The translations under genes were made by a program, and so were the position numbers. From NCBI GenBank assembly GCA_937896885.1, contig CALBNX010000072.1, forward strand, positions 1-52,385: a stretch of DNA of 52,385 nucleotides, in the 5' to 3' direction. The notes under the pieces were generated by a model. It was not told where the DNA came from, searched no databases, and worked only from the letters and a program-made list of their open reading frames with translations. This stretch comes from an uncultured Clostridia bacterium (GTDB lineage: Bacteria > Bacillota > Clostridia > Oscillospirales > Acutalibacteraceae). Shown here piece after piece: positions 16,330 through 25,387 of this stretch (position 1 is the first letter of the stretch; each line of letters starts with the position of its first letter).

Positions 16330-16935
16330 TCAATATTCATTACTTCCTAACATTGAAAGAGTTAAGAAAATTGCAATAATTAGCACAGTTATATTGTAGT
16401 TTGTTGACACAAAAACATAAATGCCCCAAATATAAATTAGAATTATAAATATAGTTGATGTTATGTTTAAGACTTTTGAACAAATATGATTATCATATTG
16501 TTTTGATAATAAAAAATAAAGTGCCATTCCCCCATCAAGTCTTTTAACGGGGAGCAAATTAAAAGTCATAAGTATTAAATTAACACAAGCTATTATAAGT
16601 ATTTTTTCACTTTGAAAAAAACAAAGCAATACACAAGATACAAACAAAACAATAGCATTTGTAAGCGGACCACCAAGTGCTATAAATATTTCATTTTTTG
16701 TGCTGATTTTTACACTTGGTTGTCTTTTTATATTCATCCCTGTAATTTCAAATCTGACGCATTGGGGATAATTATTTAAAGAACACATCATAATAAGATG
16801 CCCTGTTTCGTGGATTAGTGAAGACAAAACAGTTGTTAAAACATTGAACGGTGAATTCATTGCAACAACAAAAGTAATTAGTGCAACAAACAGAAATGTA
16901 ATTTCAAAATCAATACCCAATAATCTAAATTTCAT
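16330..16935 (-). CDS. spoIVFB: Site-2 intramembrane protease, SpoIVFB type
   Basis: A 201-residue polytopic membrane protein of peptidase family M50. The zinc motif HETGH is at residues 42-46 inside a membrane segment, and the third ligand region LLPVKRLDGG is in a later one. The family member SpoIVFB cuts the pro-sequence of sigma-K in the mother cell. The partner SpoIVFA gene overlaps it by 11 bases, and a pro-sigma-K gene is present at 49767-50468, so the assignment is well supported. There is no CBS domain, as in B. subtilis-length minimal forms. Confidence 0.88.
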   Translation of the reverse strand: MKFRLLGIDFEITFLFVALITFVVAMNSPFNVLTTVLSSLIHETGHLIMMCSLNNYPQCVRFEITGMNIKRQPSVKISTKNEIFIALGGPLTNAIVLFVSCVLLCFFQSEKILIIACVNLILMTFNLLPVKRLDGGMALYFLLSKQYDNHICSKVLNITSTIFIILIYIWGIYVFVSTNYNITVLIIAIFLTLSMLGSNEY

Positions 16936-17671
16936 TTTCTAATACCCATATAGGATTTATATATTTATTGTTAAGTAACACTTCGTAGTGCAAATGATTT
17001 CCCGTTGCATATCCTGTTGCACCTACAAGTGCGATTTTTGTGCCTTGTTTTACTTCTTGGTTTTCTTTTACTAATAACTTATTGCAATGATTATAAATTG
17101 TTTTAAGTGTATTGCTGTGCTTTATAATCACATAATATCCGCGCACATTATTATAATCTGCTTTTTCCACAACACCATCATATACAGCGTAAATTGCGCT
17201 ATTTTCAGGCGATGCCATGTCAAGTCCTGTATGCAAAGAATATTTATGAGTTATAGGACTTATGCGATAGCCAAAATGAGATGATATATTGATATTATCA
17301 ATAGGATTAACAAAATTAACAGTTAAATAAACGGGAGAAAAGTCTGCCTTTTCTCCCGTTGTATCGTTATTTGTTTCTCCTGTTGTTTCTTCTTGCACAG
17401 ATGGTGCAAAAGTTGTTTGTGCAACTTTTTTAAATACACCAAAAATTTCAGCAACGCTCATATCCTTTTCACAGATTGTATTATAAAAAGTTTTAATGTT
17501 TTGTGATAATGAGCTATCATTTCGGCAGACTGCAAAAAGTATTCCTGTCACACACAATGACAACACTAATTGAACTATAATTATTTTTGTCATTATGCCC
17601 TTTTCTTTTTCACGGTTTTGTGAGCTTCGTTGCCTTGTTTCACGATTATATTCATAAAAATTATTGTCCAT
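16925..17671 (-). CDS. spoIVFA: M23-domain membrane protein, SpoIVFA type
   Basis: A 248-residue bitopic protein: a cytosolic charged N-terminus, one membrane segment at about residues 27-46, a low-complexity Thr/Glu linker, then a LytM/M23 domain. The zinc residues of active M23 enzymes are all present (H-T-G-L-D, then H-L-H-Y-E), unlike the degenerate LytM domain of B. subtilis SpoIVFA. Overlap with the M50 protease gene makes a SpoIVFA role likely: it anchors and inhibits SpoIVFB until a forespore signal arrives. A SpoIIQ-like peptidase is the alternative. It is preceded by a sigma-E-type promoter. Confidence 0.8.
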   Translation of the reverse strand: MDNNFYEYNRETRQRSSQNREKEKGIMTKIIIVQLVLSLCVTGILFAVCRNDSSLSQNIKTFYNTICEKDMSVAEIFGVFKKVAQTTFAPSVQEETTGETNNDTTGEKADFSPVYLTVNFVNPIDNINISSHFGYRISPITHKYSLHTGLDMASPENSAIYAVYDGVVEKADYNNVRGYYVIIKHSNTLKTIYNHCNKLLVKENQEVKQGTKIALVGATGYATGNHLHYEVLLNNKYINPIWVLENEI

Positions 17672-17685
17672 AAAATCACCAATAA

Positions 17686-17714
17686 ATTATATGGCAAAAT
17701 TATGGACAATATGT
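17686..17714 (-). promoter_or_regulatory. Sigma-E-type promoter of spoIVFAB
   Basis: On the minus strand, ACATATT (17708-17714), 14 bp, then CATATAAT (17686-17693). This is close to the sigma-E consensus ATATT-N14-CATACAAT known from Bacillus. The start point would fall only about 12 bases before the ATG, right at the GGTGA ribosome site. Mother-cell expression is what spoIVF needs. Confidence 0.7.
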
Positions 17715-17722
17715 TATATATT

Positions 17723-19657
17723 TTATTCGTTTGCTTCTTTTGTTTCAGTTGCTTCTTCAACTGTTTCTGTTATTTCTTCAATAGTTTCTGGCTCTTTTAC
17801 TTCTTTTTCGGGAAGTGTACCATTTTCCATCAAAGATACAAACTGCTCTTCATTAACTTTTTCAAGCTTAACAAGAGTTTCTGCAAGTAAGTGAAGTTTA
17901 TCAACATGCTCTGTGAGAATCTGTTCTGTTCTCTTATAAGCATCTGTAATAATCTTATTAACTTCTTCATCGATTATCGCAGCAACATTTTCAGAATAGT
18001 TCTTCATATGGTTATAATCTTTACCAAGAAAGACTTCATCATTGCCTGTACCGAATGCAATTGGCCCGAGTTTTTCACTCATACCATATTTTGTAATCAT
18101 TTTACGAGCAATTTCACTTGCATGTTGAATATCGTTCGATGCGCCTGTTGATATATCATTGAAAATGATTTTTTCTGCTACACGACCACCTAACAACGAA
18201 ACAATGTCGTCAAGCATACGAGATTTCATCATATGCATTTCATCTTTTTCAGGAGTATAGAGTGTAAATCCACCTGCCATACCACGAGGTACGATTGAAA
18301 TGTGAGTAACAGGGTCTTTATTTTCAAGATAATAAGATGAAACCGCATGACCTGCTTCATGATATGCAGTAATCTTTTTATCTTTTTCACTAATCTTTCT
18401 TGATTTCTTTTCTGTACCAACAACAACTTTCATTGTTGCTTCTTCAATTTCAGTCATTGTGATTGCCATAAGCTTGCGTTTTGCTGCAAGAAGTGCTGCT
18501 TCATTAAGAAGATTTTCAAGGTCTGCACCTGTAAAGCCAACTGTTGTCGCAGCAATCTGATGCAAGTCAACATCAGGTGCTAATGGTTTATTCTTTGCGT
18601 GTACCTGAAGAATTTCTTCTCTACCCTTAACATCAGGATAGCCAACTGTAACCTGACGGTCAAAACGGCCAGGACGCAAAAGCGCAGGGTCAAGAATATC
18701 AGGACGGTTAGTTGCAGCAATAACAATTACACCATCATTTGCACCGAAGCCATCCATTTCAACGAGCAACTGGTTAAGTGTCTGTTCACGTTCATCGTGG
18801 CCACCACCCATACCAGCGCCTCTATGACGACCAACTGCGTCAATTTCGTCAATAAAGATAATTGATGGTTGACTTTTCTTTGCTTCTTTGAAAAGGTCGC
18901 GCACACGAGATGCACCGACACCTACATACATTTCAACAAAGTCAGAACCCGAAATTGAGAAGAATGGCGCATTTGCTTCACCTGCAACTGCACGAGCAAG
19001 TAATGTTTTACCTGTACCTGGAGGACCCACAAGAAGAACACCCTTTGGAATTCTTGCACCGAGTTTTGAGAAATCAAGCGGATTCTTCAAAAATTCAACA
19101 AGCTCTGTAAGTTCTTCTTTTTCTTCATCAGCGCCTGCAACATCTTGGAATGTGACTTTTTTGGTTTCATCATCTGCACGCTTAACTCGAGCTTTGCCAA
19201 AATTCATTGCACGATTGTTTTCGTTAGTTATTGAACTGTTCATCTTTTTGAACATTACTACCATAACTACCGTCAACAAAACAAGCACCAATGCTGATGG
19301 TAAAACGCTCAACAGCCAAGAATTTGAAGAACCTGCTTTATAGTTCCACTCAATAGGATTATCGGGATTATCAATATTGTGCTGACGAACAAGGTCATGC
19401 ACATCGTTCACGAAAATATTTACATTTGGAACAGTATATTTATACTCTTTATCGTCGCCCTCAAGTTTATAAGTCATTAATCCACTTGTAAGGTTTAATT
19501 CACCTTCTGCGACTTTGCCTTGGTCAAAAAGTTCAACTATCTCATAATACTGTAATTCAGGTTGAGCACTTTTATCCATATACATATAGAGAAAGCCCAT
19601 AAACATTGCTGGAATCAAGAGATATGGAAGAATAACTTTCCAGTTAATTTTTTTCAA
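17723..19657 (-). CDS. ftsH: ATP-dependent zinc metalloprotease FtsH
   Basis: About 644 residues. Two membrane segments flank a small external domain (about residues 10-140). The AAA domain follows with Walker A GPPGTGKT near residue 215, Walker B IIFIDEID and the second-region-of-homology arginines in RPGRFDR. The peptidase has HEAGH near residue 437. It degrades misfolded and regulatory membrane and cytosolic proteins. The Glu-rich C-terminal tail is normal. A GTG at 19669 is embedded in the AGGAGTG ribosome site, so the TTG at 19657 is the likelier start. It follows hpt, as in many Firmicutes. Confidence 0.95.
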   Translation of the reverse strand: MKKINWKVILPYLLIPAMFMGFLYMYMDKSAQPELQYYEIVELFDQGKVAEGELNLTSGLMTYKLEGDDKEYKYTVPNVNIFVNDVHDLVRQHNIDNPDNPIEWNYKAGSSNSWLLSVLPSALVLVLLTVVMVVMFKKMNSSITNENNRAMNFGKARVKRADDETKKVTFQDVAGADEEKEELTELVEFLKNPLDFSKLGARIPKGVLLVGPPGTGKTLLARAVAGEANAPFFSISGSDFVEMYVGVGASRVRDLFKEAKKSQPSIIFIDEIDAVGRHRGAGMGGGHDEREQTLNQLLVEMDGFGANDGVIVIAATNRPDILDPALLRPGRFDRQVTVGYPDVKGREEILQVHAKNKPLAPDVDLHQIAATTVGFTGADLENLLNEAALLAAKRKLMAITMTEIEEATMKVVVGTEKKSRKISEKDKKITAYHEAGHAVSSYYLENKDPVTHISIVPRGMAGGFTLYTPEKDEMHMMKSRMLDDIVSLLGGRVAEKIIFNDISTGASNDIQHASEIARKMITKYGMSEKLGPIAFGTGNDEVFLGKDYNHMKNYSENVAAIIDEEVNKIITDAYKRTEQILTEHVDKLHLLAETLVKLEKVNEEQFVSLMENGTLPEKEVKEPETIEEITETVEEATETKEANE

Positions 19658-19675
19658 ATTGGTTTTCACTCCTGT

Positions 19676-20215
19676 TTATTCATATACCGCAGGTTTTAAC
19701 GCACCTACAAACGGTAAATTTCTGTATTTTTCATCATAATCAAGACCATAGCCGACAACGAAAGCGTCAGGAATCTGAGCACCTGAATAATCAGCCTTAA
19801 CATTTGCTTTTCTTCTTTCAGGCTTGTCGAGCAAAGTACAGATTTTAATGCTATTTGGATTTCTTGCAGAAAGAACTTTCATAAGATATTCAAGTGTTAC
19901 ACCACTGTCAAGAATATCTTCAACAATAAGCAAATCTGCGCCATTGACAACATCTGTATCAAGGTCTTTTATAATTTTAACTACGCCAGATGTTTTAACA
20001 CCCGAGCCATAGCTTGAAACTGACATAAAATCGATTGTGCAAGGAATTGTTATGGCTCTCATTAAGTCCGCCATAAACACAACTGAGCCTTTTAAGACAC
20101 TGACAAGCACAAGTTTCTTGCCTTTATAGTCTTCACTGATTTGTTTACCCAGTCTATGTACAATATTTTGCAAATCTTCTTCTGATAAAAGCACTTTTTC
20201 GATATCGTTAAGCAC
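19676..20215 (-). CDS. hpt: Hypoxanthine phosphoribosyltransferase
   Basis: A 179-residue enzyme of purine salvage that makes IMP and GMP from hypoxanthine or guanine and PRPP. The PRPP-binding loop LLIVEDILDSGVTLEYL and the early LVSVLKGSVVFMADL are diagnostic. The start is GTG, with GGGGGA 5-7 bases upstream, directly following the tilS stop. The tilS-hpt-ftsH order is conserved in Firmicutes. Confidence 0.94.
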   Translation of the reverse strand: MLNDIEKVLLSEEDLQNIVHRLGKQISEDYKGKKLVLVSVLKGSVVFMADLMRAITIPCTIDFMSVSSYGSGVKTSGVVKIIKDLDTDVVNGADLLIVEDILDSGVTLEYLMKVLSARNPNSIKICTLLDKPERRKANVKADYSGAQIPDAFVVGYGLDYDEKYRNLPFVGALKPAVYE

Positions 20216-21547
20216 CTAGTCCCCCACCTTTTTTATATTAATCATATTTTTTGTTTTATTTGTAACTTTGCAACGGTCTGCAACACCGAAAAATTCTGCC
20301 CAAACAATTCCCTTTTCATCTGACAAAATAAGCATTTGAGAACGTTTGCTTAATGAAATCTTTTCGTCGTTAAAAAGCCGTTTTAATGTTTTTGTGCATT
20401 TTCTGTTTATTGGCACGAAAGAGTCACCGTCACGACGATTACGCCAACAATTTTCACCGAATATTTTATCACAATCTATAAGATTGTCCATATCTTGTTT
20501 GTTAAGTTTTTGTAAATCTTTATCTATTCTTGTAATCTCATATTCACCCACAGGTGTTATGAGCTTTTCTGTATCTTTTTGAAATGGTATTTCAAAATAT
20601 TCTGTTACAGTCGGTTTTCCAAAATACAGTTTTTTTCTTTCAACTGTTACAGCAACACCATTTCCCACATCGGCACTTCCGCCATTTGAGATAATATTAT
20701 TGACTGCTAAAATATGCTCACGACTAATATTTTGTGCTTTTTTCTCTTTTAAAATCAATGAAATCACTTGAAATTTTAAGGCATCGTGAGAATTCTCAAA
20801 TACTTTGCAGTCAAAATAGTCGCCACAGTTTGCTTCTTCTAAAAGCTTATTTGCTTCATTCACAATATAATCGTTTGACGAATTCAAATTTTCAACACAT
20901 TTTGAAAATGCTTTATCAAAAGACGGGTTGATTGAGAAAAGTTGTGGCAACACATTGTGTCTTAATTTGTTGCGGGTATAATCGTCACACAGATTTGTGC
21001 TATCGGTTACATAATCAAGTCCGTTTTGTGATACATATTCTTCAATCTCGGCTCTTGTAACATCAAGCAAAGGACGAATATATTTATCTCTTTTATATGG
21101 AATTCCGCAAAGCCCTGACAGAGATGCACCACGAGTTAGATTCAAAAGAAACGTTTCAATATTATCATTGAGATTATGAGCAGTTGCAACTACATCACAA
21201 TCCACTTTTTTAAAACATTCATAGCGAATTCGTCTTGCACATTCTTCAAGACTTTCCCCTGTTGCTTTTGCTATTTCGGGGATATTCTCATAAAACGGAA
21301 CAAATTCAATATTTAATTTTTCACAGAAACCCTTTGAAAATTGCAAATCGCAGTCTGCTTCTTCACCACGGATACCATGGTGAAGGTGAATTGCTTTGAT
21401 TTCTCTTACACCTAATTTTTCACGATTATTTGCAAGGATATGCAAAAGTGTTACAGAATCTGCTCCGCCTGAAAAGCCGACACCCACAACACTATCAGGG
21501 GCAATCAACTGATGCTCTGTTATTGTTTTAATAACCTTATCTGTCAT
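20216..21547 (-). CDS. tilS: tRNA(Ile)-lysidine synthetase
   Basis: A 443-residue enzyme converting C34 of tRNA-Ile(CAU) to lysidine so that it reads AUA. The PP-loop VGFSGGADSVTLLHIL lies near the N-terminus and LHHGIRGEEADCDL is also typical; the C-terminal substrate domains are present. The frame is open 31 codons further, inside dnaB. The ATG at 21547 with AAAGGA upstream gives the standard N-terminus and overlaps dnaB by 11 bases. Confidence 0.93.
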   Translation of the reverse strand: MTDKVIKTITEHQLIAPDSVVGVGFSGGADSVTLLHILANNREKLGVREIKAIHLHHGIRGEEADCDLQFSKGFCEKLNIEFVPFYENIPEIAKATGESLEECARRIRYECFKKVDCDVVATAHNLNDNIETFLLNLTRGASLSGLCGIPYKRDKYIRPLLDVTRAEIEEYVSQNGLDYVTDSTNLCDDYTRNKLRHNVLPQLFSINPSFDKAFSKCVENLNSSNDYIVNEANKLLEEANCGDYFDCKVFENSHDALKFQVISLILKEKKAQNISREHILAVNNIISNGGSADVGNGVAVTVERKKLYFGKPTVTEYFEIPFQKDTEKLITPVGEYEITRIDKDLQKLNKQDMDNLIDCDKIFGENCWRNRRDGDSFVPINRKCTKTLKRLFNDEKISLSKRSQMLILSDEKGIVWAEFFGVADRCKVTNKTKNMINIKKVGD

Positions 21548-22910
21548 CTTTAATCCTTTCAAGTGTTGAGAACATTGTGAACTCAGGATTCCAAGCAACA
21601 TCAACAGTTTCAGTTGAGCCGTGTCTGTTCTTTGCAACAATTACTTCTGCTTTGTTTACATCACTCTCGTTTTCTTCACTCTTATCATTCTGATAATAAC
21701 TTTCACGGTGAAGCATCAAAACGATGTCAGCATCTTGCTCGATTGAACCTGATTCACGAAGGTCAGTAAGCTGTGGTCTGTGGTCAGATGTTTTTGCTGT
21801 ATTACGAGAAAGCTGTGAACAAGTTATAACAGGAATATTAAGGTCTTTTGCCATAAGTTTTAAGTCACGAGTAATTTTTGAAATTTCTTGAACACGGTTA
21901 TCTTTATACCGTGGGTCTGACATCAACTGAAGATAGTCGATAACAACACATTCAACATCTTTCATTCTGCGAATTCTTGCTTTCATTTCAGGAACTGTGA
22001 TATTAGCTGTATCATCAAAATACAACTCTGCATCAACAAGGTGGTCCAACGCCATTCCTATTTTTTCCCAATCTGAATCAGAAATTTCACCTGTTCTGAA
22101 TTTATTACTTACAATTCTTGCTTCTGTTGAGATAATACGCTGAGCTAACTGTTCGTTAGACATTTCCAATGAAAAGAACACGGTTTTTCTGCCTTTAACT
22201 GCCATATTTCTTGCAACATTAAGAGCAAAGCTTGTCTTACCCATACCAGGACGAGCACCAATAAGAATTAAGTCAGAACGGTGGAAACCACCCGAAAGAA
22301 CTCTGTCAAGATATGAAAAACCTGTTGGGATTCCCATATATTGCTCTTTTTCTTTTTGGTCTGCTGATGCAAGTTTGCGAAGTCTTACTACAACATCTGA
22401 CATAATTACATCACTAACTTTTGCAGGGCCTGATGTATTCTTGCCACGACGAATATCATAAATCTTCTGCTCTGCCATATCAAGCAAAGTATCAGGCGAT
22501 TCTGTTCCGTCATTTGCTTCATCAAGGATTTCACGCGCTGTAATAATCAATGTGCGAGAATAGAATTTATCTATAATAATTTTTATGTATGACTCAACAT
22601 TTCTTGTTGATGGAACTGCTTCGGCAATTTTCATAAGATATGTTTTACCACCGATATCGTCATAAACCCCCTGCTTTTTAAGTTCTTCAAGAACAACAAG
22701 AGGGTCAATGGTTCCACCCATTGTGTCAATATTGAGAATTGCATCATAAATAGCCTTATGCTGCGGAAGATAAAGATGCTCTCTTCTAAGCATATCTGAA
22801 ACAGTTGGCAAGCACAAAGGGTCTTTGAGTAGTGCGCCCAATACCGCTTGTTCTGCTTCAAGGCTATAAGGCAAATTCATATTTTCAGTTGGCAAAAAAT
22901 TGCTCTCCAT
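21537..22910 (-). CDS. dnaB: Replicative DNA helicase DnaB
   Basis: A 457-residue hexameric helicase. The N-terminal domain starts NLPYSLEAEQAVLGALL. The RecA-like domain has Walker A GARPGMGKTSFAL and the later CVVIDYLQLM (Walker B) and SQLSR segments. No intein is present. It lies between rplI and tilS with a 33-base gap to rplI, an order typical of Firmicutes (rplI-dnaC). GGAG precedes the ATG. Confidence 0.96.
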   Translation of the reverse strand: MESNFLPTENMNLPYSLEAEQAVLGALLKDPLCLPTVSDMLRREHLYLPQHKAIYDAILNIDTMGGTIDPLVVLEELKKQGVYDDIGGKTYLMKIAEAVPSTRNVESYIKIIIDKFYSRTLIITAREILDEANDGTESPDTLLDMAEQKIYDIRRGKNTSGPAKVSDVIMSDVVVRLRKLASADQKEKEQYMGIPTGFSYLDRVLSGGFHRSDLILIGARPGMGKTSFALNVARNMAVKGRKTVFFSLEMSNEQLAQRIISTEARIVSNKFRTGEISDSDWEKIGMALDHLVDAELYFDDTANITVPEMKARIRRMKDVECVVIDYLQLMSDPRYKDNRVQEISKITRDLKLMAKDLNIPVITCSQLSRNTAKTSDHRPQLTDLRESGSIEQDADIVLMLHRESYYQNDKSEENESDVNKAEVIVAKNRHGSTETVDVAWNPEFTMFSTLERIKDDR

Positions 22911-22943
22911 TTTCTTTCACTCCAATAAGACAATATTGTTAGA

Positions 22944-23384
22944 TTATTCTCCGACCATTACTGTCATTTCAGCTACGATATTTGTATAAAGTTTAACCTG
23001 GATTTTATATGAACCAAAGTTTTTAATATCATCCATTGTGATTTTTCTCTTATCAACTTTAACTGCGAACTGTTTATCAATTTCTGCAGCCACTTCTTTT
23101 GCTGTTACTGAACCGAAAATTCTGCCGTTATTACCAGCTTTTGCTGAAATTTTGATAATCTTGCCCTGCAGTTTTGATTTTGAATCATTTGCCGCTGCAA
23201 TTTCCATATCAATTTTATGTTGATTTGACTGTTCACGATTGCGAAGTTCTGTAAGGCTCTGTGCATTTGCTTCTACAGCAAGGCCTTTTGGAAAAAGAAA
23301 GTTTCTTGCATAACCATCTGATGCTTTTACTTTTTCACCCTTTTTACCTAAACCTTTAACATCTGCTTTTAAAATTACTTCCAT
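22944..23384 (-). CDS. rplI: 50S ribosomal protein L9
   Basis: A 146-residue protein. The N-terminal 23S rRNA-binding domain MEVILKADVKGLGKKGEKVKASDGYARNFL (given here only as the signature region, residues 1-30), the long linking helix, and the C-terminal domain with GRIFGSVTAKEVA are all in place. It starts 10 bases after the gdpP stop. Confidence 0.96.
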   Translation of the reverse strand: MEVILKADVKGLGKKGEKVKASDGYARNFLFPKGLAVEANAQSLTELRNREQSNQHKIDMEIAAANDSKSKLQGKIIKISAKAGNNGRIFGSVTAKEVAAEIDKQFAVKVDKRKITMDDIKNFGSYKIQVKLYTNIVAEMTVMVGE

Positions 23385-23394
23385 TTATATTACC

Positions 23395-25383
23395 TCATTT
23401 CTGTATCTCATTAACTTTATCTATTGCTTGTTTTAAGCAGTTTAATGTACTTTCAAATGTTTCATCATTCAACTGTGCTGCTGCCATTGTTTGATGACCA
23501 CCACCGCCCAATTCTTCCATAACAAGTTGAACATTGAGTTCACCATAAGAACGAGCCGAGATATTCATAACATTATCTGTTTTAAACACAACAAATGCTG
23601 CGGCAACAGTATCAACATTCAAAAGTTCATCAGCAGCCTGACTTGCAACAATTCTTACGTCGTCAGATTCAAAATCTACAACACCAATTGCACAATTATT
23701 ATACATCGCTGCATTTTTCACAACTTCACTCTTTGCTTTTTGTGTTTTCATACTGTTAGAGAAAAGTTGTTTAACTGCAACAGTATCAGCACCCAACGAG
23801 CGAAGATATGCCGCTGCTTCAAAGGTGCGAACACCTGTTTTCATTACGAAATTCTTCGTATCAAGAGTTATACCTGACATCAATGCCTCTGCACAAACCT
23901 GTGGTATTTTAACATCAACAGGGATATATTGAATTATTTCTGTCACCATTTCTGATGCAGATGAAGCGTTAGGCTCGTGATAGAAAATCACAGCTTTATT
24001 TATATGGTCAACTGTTTTTCTATGGTGGTCAATAACTACCACTTTGTTTGCCAAATCAAATAGTTCCGGGTATTCCAAGAAGCTCTTTCTGTGTGTGTCA
24101 ACAATTATCAATAAAGTTCCTTTTTTTAGATAATCATCAACATCCTGTGGTTCAATTATAAGTTCACTCATACCTGAATTCTCAAGATGCTTTGCAAGTG
24201 GCATTGCAAGGGTCGTTTTCGATGACATTACAATTCTTGCATCTTTATCAAGTGCGTTACTAATCATTGCTACGCCTACCGCTGAACCAAGAGAGTCAAG
24301 GTCAGCAAAACGGTGACCCATAATGAGTACATTTGAACTAGACTTAATTATTTCACCAATAGCAGATGCGACAATTCTTGTTCTGACTTTTGTTCGTTTT
24401 TGAACACCCTTTGCCACACCACCAAAGAACTCAAAATCATTTTTATTAAGTTTAATTGCAACCTGGTCGCCACCACGTCCCATTGCCATATCAAGTGCCT
24501 GACGAGCGGTGTTTTCACATTCAAAGAAGTTTTCACCAGAACCAGCACCGATTGAAAGAGTGATTCCCATAACCTTGTCGTTATATGTATATGAACGCAC
24601 AAGTGACAAGATTGAAAACTTATCCTCTTTCATTGCTTTAAGGCTCTTGGTTTCACACAATGCAATTATTCTGCCGTGATTGACTTTTCTTGAAATACAA
24701 TTATATTTCGCAAACCAATTTTCAATTATTGTTTCAACGCCACCAAAAATTTCTGCTTGTTGACTTTCCCTAAATTCACGAAGAGATTCTTCAATACCAT
24801 CAATACTTATAAACAGTACAACAGGTCTTGACTCATCATAAGCTTTTCTATAATTTTTAAGTTCTGTATCTTCAACAAAATACAAAGCATAAACAACTTC
24901 GTTTTTATATTCTGTATTACCTGAAAATACGGTATATTTTTTATCGCCATATTCACATTCAATATACATATTTTCGCGTATTACATCAAGTCCTTGTCCA
25001 GACGTAAACTGACGAATACTAATTTTTTCAATTTTATGGTCTGTAATAAACTGATTACGGAAAAGATTATTATACCAAACAATTTTTTCTGTGCTGTCAA
25101 AAAGCAACACGGGTAATGGAAAACTGCGAAGTTCACTATCATTAACTGAAATTTCTCGTTCGAGAGCATTAACAACTCCACGAAGTTTTCTAAATTCCAC
25201 ACCTTTAAGCCAGAATGCAACAACTAAAAATATTGCTATGAGCAAAAGTTCTGCTATTGCAAGTTTATAATTATAAAAGAACATAGCAACACACATAACA
25301 ACACTGACAATTACTGCCGATGTTGCTATGGGGTTTGTAACAATTATTTCTCTTAAATTGTTTTTGTTGCTTGTCTTTTTCAT
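23395..25383 (-). CDS. gdpP: Cyclic-di-AMP phosphodiesterase, GdpP type
   Basis: A 662-residue protein. Two membrane segments (about residues 17-60) are followed by a PAS-like domain, a degenerate GGDEF domain (no intact GGDEF), then DHH and DHHA1 domains with RFADLDSLGSAVG, VDTHRK, VVIDHHRKTVDH and a terminal GGGGHQMAAA-like GGGGHQTMAAA. It hydrolyses cyclic-di-AMP and thus controls osmotic balance and cell-wall homeostasis. The gdpP-rplI-dnaB order matches B. subtilis yybT-rplI-dnaC. Confidence 0.93.
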   Translation of the reverse strand: MKKTSNKNNLREIIVTNPIATSAVIVSVVMCVAMFFYNYKLAIAELLLIAIFLVVAFWLKGVEFRKLRGVVNALEREISVNDSELRSFPLPVLLFDSTEKIVWYNNLFRNQFITDHKIEKISIRQFTSGQGLDVIRENMYIECEYGDKKYTVFSGNTEYKNEVVYALYFVEDTELKNYRKAYDESRPVVLFISIDGIEESLREFRESQQAEIFGGVETIIENWFAKYNCISRKVNHGRIIALCETKSLKAMKEDKFSILSLVRSYTYNDKVMGITLSIGAGSGENFFECENTARQALDMAMGRGGDQVAIKLNKNDFEFFGGVAKGVQKRTKVRTRIVASAIGEIIKSSSNVLIMGHRFADLDSLGSAVGVAMISNALDKDARIVMSSKTTLAMPLAKHLENSGMSELIIEPQDVDDYLKKGTLLIIVDTHRKSFLEYPELFDLANKVVVIDHHRKTVDHINKAVIFYHEPNASSASEMVTEIIQYIPVDVKIPQVCAEALMSGITLDTKNFVMKTGVRTFEAAAYLRSLGADTVAVKQLFSNSMKTQKAKSEVVKNAAMYNNCAIGVVDFESDDVRIVASQAADELLNVDTVAAAFVVFKTDNVMNISARSYGELNVQLVMEELGGGGHQTMAAAQLNDETFESTLNCLKQAIDKVNEIQK

Positions 25384-25387
25384 AATT

